A stretch of 64,000 bases of DNA. Source: Diphasiastrum complanatum. Taxonomy: Eukaryota > Streptophyta > Lycopodiopsida > Lycopodiales > Lycopodiaceae. Position 1 is the stretch's first letter. The number at the start of each line of letters is the position of its first letter. This document shows, piece by piece, positions 11,479-23,872 of the stretch. The notes under the pieces are model-generated. The model saw only the letters and a program-made list of their open reading frames with translations, had not been told where the DNA came from and did no database searches. A program made the position numbers and the translations under genes. Where the stretch lies: contig CM055097.1 in NCBI GenBank assembly GCA_029204225.1, positions 30,473,785 through 30,537,784 on the forward strand, given 5' to 3'.

Positions 11479-12219
11479 ACCTAAGGTTACCATGCATTTT
11501 GATCCATTTACGTGAAAACTATTCATCAATCTTAAGCTAGAAATTGTCAAGGTCCATTTTCCTAGCTATCTTGTTCAATTTTGGATCAAAAGAGATCAAA
11601 AGAACATTGATTGGGTCTGACCTGGTACTGTATGGAATCAGGTGCTCAGACACATGTGAGGAACATCCAATTTCAGTTTGGAAGTTCTCTCTCATGCTTG
11701 ATCCATTTATCTTGCTTGATAGCTTGTTTTGAAGCTATTTTTGTCTAGTTTTTTATGCAATCAGTTTCATTCCATTTGGTTGAGCCAATCAAAAGTTATA
11801 AGCTTTTGAAGAGGGTTAGGTAGGGCACCTAGACCTGGGTGGACACATTTGGTTTGGTCAAGAGATTGCTTGCTTGATTCAAAATCACAGTTGAATGCTT
11901 ACCAATCTCATCTACATGTGATCTAGGCACTGTTTTGAGATCTTAGCCATTTTGTTTCATGCAATATCATTGTATTTGTGTCAAATTTGGTTTCTTAGTG
12001 TATTTCACATGTGCTAAGAGTGTTTGATCCTAACTTTGCCTATACTTCATCATTTGATGTGAAATAGATCTTGTTTCAAAGAGATTTGTGTAGCTAGTGA
12101 GAATCAATTCACAAATAGTTGCAAGATATTTCATAGGAGGAGATAGTACTCTATTATTGGATCCTATTGAGAGGTGTAGCAACATTTATTGTTCATCATT
12201 TGAGTTTTCTTCACTTCAA
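11479..12219 (+). other. Untranslated leader of copia C
   Basis: No coding similarity. Homologous in reverse complement to the leader of copia L near 46900-47000 (shared AGGTCTAGGTGCCC and GGCTCATCCAA-type blocks). Confidence 0.6.
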
Positions 12220-15200
12220 ATGTCTTCAATGGGTTCATCCTTGTTGGAACCAAGTGAAAGATTGTCCACTTCAAGCTATTCAATTTGGAATATGAGGATG
12301 GAGTCCATCTTGATCCTTAAAGACATGATGGACATAGTTCTTGGCCTTGAAGAAGAACCACAAGTTCTTCAAGAGTTTCAAAAATACAAAAAGAGAGCTA
12401 GGATGGCTCTCCACTACATTAAGATGAATGTCTCTAATGAGATATTGAGGGAGATAGGTACTTGTACAACAACCAAAGAAGCTTGGGATTGTCTCCAGAC
12501 TATCTACGAGGCTAAGAATACCTCTAGGCTTCTCACTCTTAGGAATCAAATCTTTCAAAGTAGCCAAAAGAGTGATGAGAGTGCATCTAGTTATGTTTTG
12601 AGAGTAAAAGATATTCATAGAGAACTTGCTTGTATTGGTGATTCCATCAATCAAAATGAGCTAGTTCAAGTCATTCTCAATGGCTTGAGAAGTGAATTTG
12701 ATAATCTTGTCCAATCCTATGCCATTAAGGAGGAGCTACTAAGTTTGGAGGCTCTCCAAAGTGTGCTAATTTCAGAAGAATCAAGAAAAGAGTACAAGCT
12801 CTTGAGGATGGACAAGTACTCTCTCACTCATAATGATGGCAAAGCTCTCTTTGCTAAGGATAAGCACAAAGGGAGGAGCAAGAACCAACATCAACAATCC
12901 TTAAGCAAGGACAAAGTCAAATCCAAAGACAAAGATGATGAGGAAAATGATTCCTCTAATGCTTCATCATCCAAGCTCAAGAAGAAGAAGATCAAGTGCT
13001 TTTATTGTGGCAAGAAAGGCCATTATGCTACCAATTGCTTCAAGAAGAAGAATCAACTCAAGCAAGCCAACATTACCAATGAGAAGAAAGACACTATTGC
13101 AAGTGATGGAGAGGGATCTCTTATGGTCTCTAGTTTCTCATCTACTCCTTTCAAGAAGGATGGCCTATGGTATATTGATAGTGGAGCCTCTTCACATATG
13201 TGTAGCTCCAAGGACTCTTTCTCTTCTATTGCACCTTATGATGGAGTCAAGAAATCAATATACACTGCAAATGATTTTGAATGTCCTATTGAAGGCATAG
13301 GGAACATTCTCTTGAAGCTTGCATCCTCTGGAGTTCTTTCTCTCTCTAAAGTTCTTTATGTACCTAGGCTTACTAAGAATCTTATTAGTGTTGGCCAATT
13401 GCTTGATAATGGCCTTGATGTAAAATTCAATGTTGATACTTGCACTATCATAAACAATGATGAGATACTTGCATTAGGATCTAGATTTGGAGGCATATAT
13501 AAACTAGATCCAAATGAGTATGTGAATGCTTGTAATGTTGCTCTTGTGAACAAGCTCTCTATGGAGGAATTATGGCATAGGAGGTTTGGACATCCCAACT
13601 AAAAATCCATGCTCTCTATGATCAAAGAAGCCAAAGCTATTGGCTTGCCAAAGTCATTCTCCAAGAAGATCAAGCCTTGTGAGGCTTGTGCTATTGCTAA
13701 ATCTCACAAAAAGCCATTTACAAGATCTTCTATCAAAAGCAAGCATCCTTTGGAGTTAATCCACTCATATGTGCATTTCTCATCAACTACAAGCAAGGGA
13801 GGAGCCACTTGTTTTGTTACTTTCATTGATGATTTCACAAGATTCACTTGGATATTTCTTCTTGCTTCTAAATCTATGGTGTTTGATCATTTCCTTATTT
13901 TCAAATCTGATGTAGAGAAGCAATTCTCATTCAAGATTAGAGCTCTTAGAAGTGAAGGAGGTGGTGAATATATCTCCAATAAATTTCAAGATTTTTGTGA
14001 GCTTGAAGGCATCAAAAGAGAGTTCTCTTGTGCTACTCTCCATCTCAAAATGGAGTGGCCAAGAGAAAGAATAGATCTCTATGTGAATGTGCAGAATCTA
14101 TGAGAATTGAGGCATCTTTCCCCAAAGATTTTTGGGGAGAAGCCATTAATTGTGCAAATTATCTTTGCAATAGGCTCCCACATATAGCTCTTGGAGGAAA
14201 GTCACCATATGAAATCTTATATTTGAAGAAGCCTAAGGTTGATCACCTTAGAGTTTTTGGATGCATATGCTTTGTCCATATTCCCTTGGAAACAAGGAAG
14301 AAGGAAGATCCTAGTGCATGCAAAGGGATCATGGTTGGATACTCATCCACCAAGAAGGCCTATAGAGTCTTTATACTCTCTACTTCTCAAGTTATTGAAA
14401 GTAGAGATGTTGTATTTCATGAAGATCAACACTCATCTTTTGAAGAGGTCGAGATTAAGAAGTCTATGGATGCATCACCAATTATTGATTTTGAAGACAA
14501 TCATGATGTGATGGGGTCGAGATTTGAAGAAGTCTCTCCTCGGATTTTCTCACCAAGAAGATCCATGAGAGATAGATCCGAGCCTAAGAGGCTCTCATAT
14601 GTTGACAAAGGCAAACAAGTGGATCTTGATTCCACTAATTATGTTTTTTATGTCTCTCATGAAGAGCCAAAGAATGTACAAGAGGCACTCAATACCAAGG
14701 AGTGGTATGATGCCATGAAGCAAGAGTATGATGCATTGATCACCAACAACACTTGGGAGCTTGTGGATCCTCCATCCAACAAGCATGTGATTGGTTGCAA
14801 GTGGGTATCTCGGATCAAGTTCAATCATGATGGCACCATCAACAAGCATAAAGCAAGATTATGTGCCAAAGGACTTGCTCAAATCCATCGCCTCGATTAT
14901 GAGGAGACCTTTGCACCCATTGCAAAGATGGTGACTATAAGAATTCTAATTTCTCTTGCTTGTTTCTTTAAGTGGAAGGTGTTACAATTAGATGTATCCA
15001 ATGCTTTTCTAAATGGTTATCTTGAGGAGGAGATCTATATGGAACAACCTCAAGGATTCATCAAGGATGAGTCCAAAGTGTGCTTGCTCTTCAAAAGTCT
15101 TTATGGACTCAAGCAAGCACCAAGATCATGGTATTCAAGACTTAATTCTTTTCTTATCTCACTAGGATTTACTCCTAGTGACTATGATCCTTCCATGTAT

Positions 15201-16185
15201 CTAAAGTTTGTTGATAGCATTTATGTTGATGACATTATTCTGTGTGGAAGTTGTATCAAGCTAGTTGATGAAACTAACCTAGCACTTGGATGTGACTTTA
15301 AAATGCAAGATCTAGGAGAGATACATTACAACCTAGGCTTAGAAAGTGATTTTTATGAAAATAATGTCTTTATATGCCAATCTAGATATGCTCACTCTAT
15401 GTTGAAAAAATTCCATATGGAAAATTCTAAGAGCATAGATACTCCAATGGAGCAAATTGTAAAAGATCCTAATAAAGTTGATGAAAGATCCTTTGAGGAC
15501 ATCACACTTTTTAGGAGTCTTGTAGGCTCCTTGATTTGGCTTACCATTACTAGGCCCGATCTAAGTTTTTGTGTTCACAAATTGAGTCAATTTATGCAAG
15601 ATCCTAAGATCCATCATTGGAAGATGGCCAAGAGGATTCTAAGATATGTATCTTCATCTTGTGATTATGGTATTCTCTATAAAAGTGAAGATCTATCCAT
15701 TGTTGGCTACTCGGATTCGGACTTTGCAAGTGACAAGATGGATCGAAAGTCTATTAGTGCATACACTATCTTTCTTGGAGGCAATCTAATATCTTGGCTT
15801 TCCAAAAAGCAAGATACTATATCTCTCTCCTCATGTGAGGCCGAGTACAAAGCACTCACTACAACTACCAAAAGAGGTGCTTTGGATCAAGAGGTTACTA
15901 ATGGAGCTAAAGTGCATCAAGGAAGATGATCTACCAATGATCAAGTGTGATAACATCTTGGCCCAAGCTCTTGCCAATAATCCAATATTTCATGCAAGAA
16001 GCAAGCACATAGAAGTGGCACACCATTTTGTGAGAGAAAAGCTTATTGGAGGAGAAATCTAATTGGAGCATGTCAACTCATCCTCTTGTATTGCCAATCT
16101 ACTTACCAAGCTTTTGAGCAAAAGTGCTTTCATCAAGCATAGATCTAATCTTGGAGTTATATCAAGATCAATGCTCAAATCTTCA
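12220..16185 (+). pseudogene. Copia C gag-pol, nearly full length
   Basis: Start chosen at ATG 12220. Order: gag core (IWNMRMESILILKDMMD), CCHC knuckle CFYCGKKGHYATNC (about 12998-13039), protease WYIDSGASSHM (about 13170), GAG-pre-integrase WHRRFGHPN, integrase (FVTFIDDFTRFTW), RT (HKARLCAKG; QLDVSNAFLNG; LKQAPRSW; YVDD near 15220), RNase H (SSCEAEYKAL; HARSKHIEVAHHFVREK). Disruptions: TAA at 13600, frameshift near 14030, frameshift near 15870, TAA at about 16060. The first integrase Asp is Tyr (LIHSYVH) and the second motif reads SEGGGEY, not SDGGGEY. About 20 residues before YVDD are missing. No 3' LTR follows; sequence switches to a gypsy LTR at about 16195. Confidence 0.9.
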
Positions 16186-16194
16186 TAGATAATC

Positions 16195-16649
16195 AACACT
16201 TTTGAGATTATGCTAAATTGCTATCTCTTTTGAGATTATCTTGCTATTTCACTTGTGTTCCCATTGGAAGGTGCATAGCTTGAGGGAAGGTGCTCGGGCC
16301 TCCTCTTGCCTCCTTTTATTGGTTCTTTTATTGTGGCATGTTTTTAATCTATTTATGCTTAGTTTAGTTGCAATCTATCATTTTCAATCCCTTTGGGTGT
16401 TAATTTAGGATTTCGCTTAATCACCTTGATAGTTGGATAAGCCTTAGCAAGGTTTTGGTTTTGTCCTCTTAGTTAGTTTCATTTCCATTTCGAGCACTAG
16501 TTAAGCCTTAGTGCTTTCGTCATTGTTTTCCATTTCTGCATTTCCGTTTGAAGCTTAGTAGAAACTTAGAAAGTGGACGATCCTCTCTAAACTACACTGT
16601 ATCATGAGTAGATCTAGCCAACATATACAAATCAGATTTACTTCCAACA
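16195..16649 (+). repeat. Gypsy LTR, family F/K, 3' part
   Basis: Matches 26395-26870 over its length: TTTGAGATTATG, GGTGCATAGCTTGAGGGAAGG, TGCTCGGGCCTCCTCTTGCC, GGCATGTTTTTA. It ends CTTCCAACA just before a tRNA-Asp-like primer site. The 5' start of this LTR is lost where it meets copia C. Confidence 0.7.
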
Positions 16650-16650
16650 T

Positions 16651-17345
16651 TGGCGTCGTTGCACTTTTTAAGCATGTTTTACCTAGTTTCTTTTTCTTTT
16701 TTTCGTCTCTGTGTTGTGTGTTTGCTTGTTTGCCTGCTTTCTATCTTTCAACCACAGCAGAGTCTTCTCTCCAAGTCCTATACGAGCCGCGGAGCAACTT
16801 ATCAAGCTGGGGGGAAGCAACAAAAGTGTCAACTTGGGCATTTTCTTTGAAAATAAGTGACCCAAGTGATTTTTTCTCGAACCAAACATGTCTGTCTACA
16901 GCCCTAACAGAACTTGATCTTTCATTTTATCACCTCTACGAATTATGACCACGATCAGATTCTGAGAAAATAGCTTGATATACTGTCAAAATATCTTATT
17001 TCTCACCCAAATCTTTGTCCTAGAATTCGCCGGCTTCACTGAGACTAGACTAATCAAGATCAGTCCTCTAGCAGCTTCGCGAATTCTATCTTAGAGATTT
17101 TGCCTGTAAGCTGTCAAAAAATCATATTTTTTTCATATTCTCTATCTATCAATAAAACCTTTGTATCAAAAATTGCCATCCAACCTACAAAATCACCCTC
17201 AGTGAGCATGAATTCTCTGTCCACCCGCAAATTCTAACAGTACAATTTTTTTTTCAAAAATATAAAAATTTCAATATTCTGACAGACAACACTCCTTGTT
17301 AGAGTTCGCGAGTCCTACATTTTGATTTATCTGTCTCTCCACAAT
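16651..17345 (+). other. Gypsy primer site and leader joined to copia K
   Basis: TGGCGTCGTTGC at 16651 resembles TGGCGCCGTTGCC, complementary to plant tRNA-Asp. The leader is collinear with the F leader (26872-27540). Shared blocks include ATCAGTCCTCTAGCAGC and CTTGGGCATTTTCT, and short GAATTCGC-like motifs recur (17025, 17083, 17303). Leader homology stops near 17340, where copia gag begins. Confidence 0.65.
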
Positions 17346-17349
17346 TTTT

Positions 17350-20300
17350 CAGCCAAGCAAATTGAAAGGAGCTGACAACTATGCAGTTTGGAAACTCAAA
17401 CTGAAGAACATTTTGATGGAAAAGGAGCTATGGAAAATTGTGATAGGTGAAGAAACAAGGCCAGTGATTGAAGAAGATCAGCGAGCATTTGATAGGAGGA
17501 AATACAAAGCACAGAATGTCATCAATTTGTCAGTCAAAGATGCTATCATTTTATACATTTCGGATTTGGAAGGACCGAAAGAAACATGGGATACATTGAA
17601 GGCATTGTTTGAAACAACTAATACATCTCGAATACTATTTCTGAAGATGAAGTTGCACACATTATGAATGGATGATGGTGCAACCATTTCCAATCACCTA
17701 TTAAAGATAAAAGAGATCTGTGATCAACTAGTTGTCATTGGCGAGCAAGTATAGAATTGTGAGATCATTCAATTGACATTGAACAGCTTGAGTGAGTCAC
17801 ATCAGATGTTTGTGTCAAGCATTGCCACACGGGAGAATCTTCCAACCTATGAAGAGCTAGGTGGATTGCTTTTGTAGGAAGAACAACATCAAGAGAACTT
17901 GAGTCATCGCAATATCAAGCTCTTGCAATTAGAGGACGTGGTGGCAGATTTGGTCATGGAAGACACCAATCAAGAGGTGGAAGCTCAAATCGTGGATCGT
18001 TCCAACAATTCCAGAAACAATCCAATGATGGCCCAAGTCGAGGCAATTGACATCAAGGTCAAGGTCAAGGATGCGGCTATTCCAGAAAAAATAAACTTGG
18101 AAAGTGCAGGTATCAAAACAAACCTGGCCATTGGGAGCGTGAATGCTTCAAGAAATAGAATGAGATACTACAAAGCAAAGGCAAATGGCAAGCAGACAAT
18201 TATGCTAATCAACATCAATTTGATGATGATTATTATGAAGACAACTATGATGATCAACATCAATACGATGATGATCAATATGAATATGATACAGGTGAAA
18301 GTTCAAACTTGTTCATTGTGACGATAATATCAAGTGACAAAGCCAAGGATACTTGGTACATCGACAGTGGAGCATCCAAACACATGACTTTGAGGAAGGA
18401 GTGGTTTTCAAAATTCAAGAAAATCCACAATGGTGATGAAGTTGGACAAGTTGATGGCCAATTGCTACCTGTGAAAGGATTTGGAGTGGTACTAGTGAAG
18501 CTAGCCAGCGGGATGATAAAGCGGATAAGCAATGTGCAGTATGTTCCTGGTTTGGCTAATAATCTACTATCAGTTGGGACGATGGCTGATCAACAACTCA
18601 AGGTTGAGTTTGATAGCGACAAATGTCTCATCAAGGACATCAATAATCACTACAAAGTGATTACTATAGGAGCTAGAGTCATCGGGAATTGACTCTACAA
18701 ATTAAATGCAAGATCTTTTACTCAAGCTTTGGTAAGCACTGTTGATAGTCAAAGTGATATTTGGCATCAACAATTTGGTCATATTAGTGCTCAAAGTTTA
18801 CAGATTCTCAAAAGAGATAATCTAGTTATTAAATTGTCTGATATTTCTTTTGAAGGAAAAATCTGTGAAGGTTTCATTTTGGGAAAACAACACAGAAAGA
18901 GGTTTCCCAAAAGTGGAGCAAGGAGAGCCAATGGCATCCTAGATCTTGTCCACAGTGATCTATGTGGACCAATGCAAAGTAGATCTCTTAGTGGATGCTA
19001 TTACTTTATTGTTTTTATTGATGATTATAGCAAATGCATTTGGATTTATTTCATAAGCAAGAAACTAGATGCTTTTGCTAAGTTTAGGGAATTCAAGGCA
19101 TTAGTTGAAAAGCAAACATGATGTTACATCAAGACTTTGAGATCTGATGGAGGTGGTGAGCACTTTTTGATAGAATTTATTAATTTTTGCAAAGATCAAG
19201 GGATCAAGAGGTAGACAACAACACCTTATTCACTGCAGCAAAACAGAGTTGCAGAGCGAAAGAACATATCCATTGTTGAGATGGCCAGGGCAATGCTCAA
19301 AGGCAAGGGTATGCCAAACACCTTTTGGACAGAAGCTTGCAGCACAGCTATGCACATCTTGAATCGGTGTCCTACGAAATCTGTGGAAGGTAAGACACCT
19401 CATGAAGCTTTTACTAGAAAGAAACCTAATATTTATCATTTGAGAGTATTTGGTTGTGATGCTTATGCTCATATTTCTGATGAGAAACGCAGAAAATTGG
19501 ATGCAAAAGTTGTCAAGTGTATTTTCCTTGAATATGATGAGAAGGCCAAGGCATACAGGATGCATGATACAAATGCACAAAATCTTGTGATTTCTAGGGA
19601 TGCTACATTTGACGAGATGTGTCAAGGTGAACAATCTGAAGTAATCATTGAATCTTTTGATGAAGGAGCAAAAGTACAAGTCAAGAAGGAAGTGGATCTT
19701 GATGCAGAAGGTCCAATGGAAAAAGACAAGTTCGATGCTAAAATTTCTAAGAGAATACCTAAGTGGTACTTATCAGTTACAGGTGAGGCTAAGAAGGGAG
19801 ATACTCCCGAATCTAGCAAACAGGGAGAGCTTAGAAGGTCAAGTAGAAATCGAAAACCTCTTGTAAAGTTAGAGATGAATTTGGCCCTAATGGGTTCCAT
19901 GCTCAAGGCTCAAGGACAAAAATCTTTTATGAAACAAAGGAGCACAAGGAGTGGCGTGCAGCTATGAAAACAGAAATGGAGGCCATATCGAAAAATAGGA
20001 TGTGGAACTTGGTTGAGCTACGTGATGGTAAGATGCCTATCACTTGCAAATGGATTTATAAGATCAAATATGGAATGGATGGACAACTCAACAAGTACAA
20101 AGCACGGTTGGTTGCGAGAGGATTTAAGCAAGAGGAAGGTATTGATTCTATCATTGCTATTTCTACTTTCTATGGTTGGAACATCTAGCAAATGGACATT
20201 AAATTTGCTTTTCTTAATGGACTCCTAAATGAAGAGGTGTATTTAGTACAACCTCAAGGATTTGTTGAGCCAAGGAGAGAGCATCTTGTGTGTAAGCTCA

Positions 20301-20719
20301 ACAAAGCTATCTATGGATTGAAGCAAGCACCACAGGCATGATACTCTTGCATTGATGAACACTTCAAACAAAGGGGAATGGTAAAGAGTAATGCTGATCC
20401 TAATCTTAACATTGTAAGGGAAGATTCAGATATAGTGTTCATTGTTTTGGTGGATGATCTGATTATTACAGGAAGTAATGAGAGCTTAATTGATGAAATC
20501 AAATCAGATCTTTCCAATGCTTTTGACATGAGCAATCTAGGATTGATGCACTATTGTCTTGGCATTGAAGTATGGAAAAAGGAAGAGGTTGTCTTTCTTA
20601 CACAAGGCAAATATGCACAAGATTTGGCTTATAAGTTCAATATGCAAGATTGTAAGCCTTTGAGTACACCAATGGATGTCTCAAAGTCCTTTTTAAAGAT
20701 TAATGATGAATTGTTGTAG
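17350..20719 (+). pseudogene. Copia K gag-pol remnant
   Basis: No own LTR or start codon is present; the gag reading starts in KLKGADNYAVWKLKLKN. Retrotransposon gag is interrupted at 17665, 17752 and 17876. The knuckle is altered (CRYQNKPGHWEREC, second Cys replaced by Gln). An Asp/Tyr-rich repeat lies at about 18215-18290. The protease reads WYIDSGASKHM (about 18355). Integrase: HSDLCGPM (about 18953), SDGGGEH (about 19144), N-R-VAERKN. RT: YKARLVARGF, FAFLNGLL, LKQAP, LVDD in place of YVDD (about 20448). Homology ends at about 20719 before RNase H. Several stops are TAG at Gln or Trp codons. Confidence 0.88.
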
Positions 20720-21084
20720 TCTGGGGTATCTTTGAAGACATCGAGCAGTATCACGAGTCCAAACAGCTAAATATCTGAAGACAGATAGAAATTGATGAGA
20801 AGCTCTCACAGAGACTTCAAAATGTGCCTGACTGAATGTACATACTCTTTTATATATTCAATAGAAATGACTATGTTTTATGAATATTCGAGATCCTTTA
20901 TGGAATGAAAGAAAAAATATCTTTCAAAGTCTTTTGAAATTGTTGCTAATTTAGATTGTTCGCAAAATTGCTTCACAATTGAATAGGGGGATATGTAATA
21001 CCCTATTGCATGTTTTTTTTTGGGAAATATTATTATTATGATACAAAATCCCAATTAACCTATTCAAATGATGAAGATGTACCT
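20720..21084 (+). other. Possible retroelement 3' end with PPT-like tract
   Basis: No coding similarity. GAATAGGGGGATA followed by TGTAATACCC at about 20995 looks like a polypurine tract and LTR start, but only about 90 bp follow before the antisense LTR E fragment, so it cannot be confirmed. Confidence 0.4.
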
Positions 21085-21285
21085 GAATCCAAGATCTAGT
21101 GAATCTAGCATCAAAGAGACGAAGTTAGTTGTCACATGTAGGTTCGTTCCCATGAGAGCAATAGTATAATTTAGATTTCAGCATGAATGGAAGATCCACA
21201 TCTAACTCTAACATCCATTTACCCTAAATATTAACAATACATCCATTAGCACTATGATCCATTAACACTTTTTCTCTTGATTGTT
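21085..21285 (-). repeat. LTR fragment, gypsy family E (antisense)
   Basis: Closely matches 23895-24095 of the full E LTR (AATCTAGCATCAAAGAGACG, AGTTAGTTGTCAC, CATCTAACTCTAACATCCATT). It lacks the last about 20 bp of the LTR and most of its 5' part. Its position next to gag E suggests it is what remains of the 3' LTR of that element after pol was deleted. Confidence 0.8.
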
Positions 21286-21289
21286 ATCA

Positions 21290-22660
21290 AGTTTATAGGA
21301 GCTGTAGTTGATGGTGGCTTTGGTCTTGTTGGACAGTCTTTTTAGCATTGCCCATAACCACAGTCATGACAAAATGGTACAATTTTTTCTTTATTTGGAC
21401 ATTCTGCAGCTCTGTGATATTCTCCACATGCAAAGCATCCAAGTGATACTCTGGTCCAGTTTCTAGATGCTTGTTGTTGCGCGGCAACATAAATAGCATA
21501 TTTTTCTAAAGATCCACCTTCTTGATTAGTACGATAGTTCCATTGCTCAGACTTCTGTACTGTTCTGGTTCCATCAAATTGACAGGAGGAGCGGAGTGCT
21601 TTGGTGAGGCAGGTAAGGCTAAATGTTCCGGATATCCAAGAGCAGATTGTCGAGGTCTGGTTGCAGGATTTCCTCCATACTATGGTTCTTGATATCTCAT
21701 TTGGGCATACCATTGCTGAATTATTCGAGGATTGAAGTTGCAAAAAGTAGTCTCATGATCAGGCGGATTACACAAATGGCATATACTAATTTCCATTTGT
21801 TTTTTCAATCCAGGACATTCATTCACTGTGTGATTTCCTGTAAAAATAGAACCAGACATTTTTCCTGGTAGAAAAGTCTTCGCAAACTTCTCAGGTTCCT
21901 TGTTCGCTTTTCCATGGAAATCTTCCAGTGCTTTGATCTTCTCATCAAATAGCGACTACAACTTTTTCATCTGTTTCTACTGGTTCTTCCCGAGTTTCTC
22001 AAACTCATTGAGCATCATTTCTATAGTAGCATTGACATTCGTGGATGCAATAGTGGTGGATGTCGTAGTAGTCTGCCCTGCTGTATAAGGCAACATACTG
22101 ATATTTGGCTCATCATTTGAATCTTCATCCTCCTCCCGAATTGCATCATCCATAGCATTTTGCAAGAGTGTATACTCATTATGGCATTTCAGCTCACGTA
22201 TGATTCATTTAGGTAAACCTGACAAAAATCACATAATCATGGCATTCTCGTTAATCAGCTCTGGTTTGCACTCAAATCTGAGGCGTTTCACCCGTTCAAT
22301 ATAATCTCAAACCATTTCCCGCTTTCCCATTTTAATTTTACTTAAAAGTAGGAAAGGGTCTTCCATAAACTTATGTGGATTGAATCGTGTGATAAGGGCT
22401 CTTTTAACAACCTCCCAATCTGTACGCTCAGTTTCATCTTGATTATAATACCAATCTTGTGCTGCACCTATTAAGGCCATAGAAAACAGCTTAAGTTTAT
22501 CTTGAGGGAAAATTTCGCCATAGACTTCACAGGATTTAGCATAGATTTGAAAAAATTTAAATGGATCTGTTAATCCATTGTATTTGGGTAGATCTAAACG
22601 GGGTGCTCTTCTAACAATAATAGGATTGACTTCTTGAGGAGCAGCTCCAGGGGCAGCCAT
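21290..22660 (-). pseudogene. Gypsy E gag
   Basis: Start chosen at ATG 22660 (MAAPGAAPQEVNPIIVRR). The gag domain follows (LDLPKYNGLTDPFKFF, AAQDWYYNQ, ALITRFNPHKF), with stops at about 22307 and in the next 150 bp. Downstream are CCHC-type knuckles: CHLCNPPDHETTFC (about 21790), CFACGEYHRAAEC (about 21430) and a third partial FCHDCGYGQC (about 21360). The gene ends where the LTR fragment begins; protease, RT, RNase H and integrase are deleted. Gag of this type coats the genomic RNA in the particle. Confidence 0.8.
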
Positions 22661-23850
22661 CTTGAAAATTCAAATCAGGCAGATAATGAGATTGGATGTA
22701 GATTTTTTAAAAAACTATCTTAGATCAGATTTGCTAGATCTATTTCATTTTTCAAGAATCTGATTCTATATTATGAAAAAGATTTTGAAATTCAATCAAT
22801 TGATACTTCTAAAAAATGAAAAATTTCTCAGAATCCAAATCAGAATATATCAGATTTGATCCAAATTTTGACAGAGACTTTGATTTAAAAAATCAGAACC
22901 TAAAAATAGAACTAGCAAGGTGAAGATTGGCTCGGCAAAGGTTTAACAATGCTATTTTGGAGAAAAAAAACTCTCTGATAAACTTTTTTGAAAATTTCTA
23001 TGGAAATAACCTTCACCGAACTCTCAAATGCAAGATCTGAGACCAGATAAAACTAGGGTAAACTCGGCAAAGGTTTCTAACACAAGAAAATATAGTTTCT
23101 GTAGTTTGGCAAAGGAAAAAGTCAAGATTTTTATGATTTGAACAAGACAAATCTTTGTCGAACTCAAAAACAATATTTTACTATAAATAAAATGTTCTGA
23201 AAACTCGGCGAAGGTTTTGGCAAAGGATTAAGAGTAATACCGGTATTTTTGCAAAAAAGTGACTTTTTTGACAAAAATATGACAATATGATAACTGATCT
23301 TCTGAAAAAACCTTTTATTTTTGGTATTATTCTTCACCGACCTAGTAGTAGATAGATCTGAATCGCACCTATGCACAGTGAATTAGACGAAGGTTCTTTT
23401 TTTGTATTTTTAGGGTTTTGGTAAATTTTTGGTGTTTTTTAAAGGTTTTTCTGATGTTTCTGAAAATTTGTTGGGAATTCATCTTTGCCCTTCAAACTGA
23501 AGGTTTTGTGATCAAAATCAAAGGTGTATGCAACTCAGCGAAGGTTTCCTGGAAGAGGGCAAAATGTTATCAGTTCTGATGATGATTTTTATCTCTTTTT
23601 GACCAAAATCTAACAGATTTGACCGATTTTTGTTGTTCAGATCCAAATGGATCTTAAGATTGGTGACTTGAATAGCTTTTAATGTTCCACAATCAGATTA
23701 GATTTCAAACAAGCAAATTCACTCAAATCAAGCAAAATCAATCCCGAACTAGCCCTAAATGCAGATCTAACACTATTCATGCAACAACAAGATGCCTAAT
23801 GCAAGCTAACCATCCAACAAACATGTTGCAAACTAAAAAATTGGCGTAGC
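22661..23850 (-). promoter_or_regulatory. Untranslated leader of gypsy E with repeated motif
   Basis: About 1.2 kb between the primer site and gag without coding similarity. About ten copies of CTCGGCRAAGGTTT or close variants occur in both orientations: 22931, 23010 (reverse), 23063, 23104, 23155 (reverse), 23204, 23217, 23332 (reverse), 23385, 23534. The same motif recurs at 62446-62790 in a related element. Function unknown. Confidence 0.6.
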
Positions 23851-23868
23851 TCCCCGGCAACGGCACCA
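23851..23868 (-). other. Primer-binding site of gypsy E (tRNA-Asp)
   Basis: Reverse complement reads TGGTGCCGTTGCCGGGGA, matching the complement of the plant tRNA-Asp(GUC) 3' end (TGGCGCCGTTGCCGGGGA) with one mismatch. Four bases separate it from the LTR. Confidence 0.88.
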
Positions 23869-23872
23869 AAAT

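Noticed and set aside
12280-12654. Antisense ORF of 124 codons opposite copia C gag
   Set aside because: Shadow of the gag frame on the other strand.
20995-21084. TGTAATACCC as a firm LTR start
   Set aside because: Only about 90 bp follow and no partner LTR exists in the window, so it is kept as low confidence only.
23164-23376. Short antisense ORF in the gypsy E leader
   Set aside because: Low complexity leader sequence with repeated motifs; no coding signal.
22446-23547. Heat-shock elements in the E leader
   Set aside because: Only a minority of motif copies meet GAAnnTTC and none form the usual three-unit array, so it is mentioned only as a possibility.
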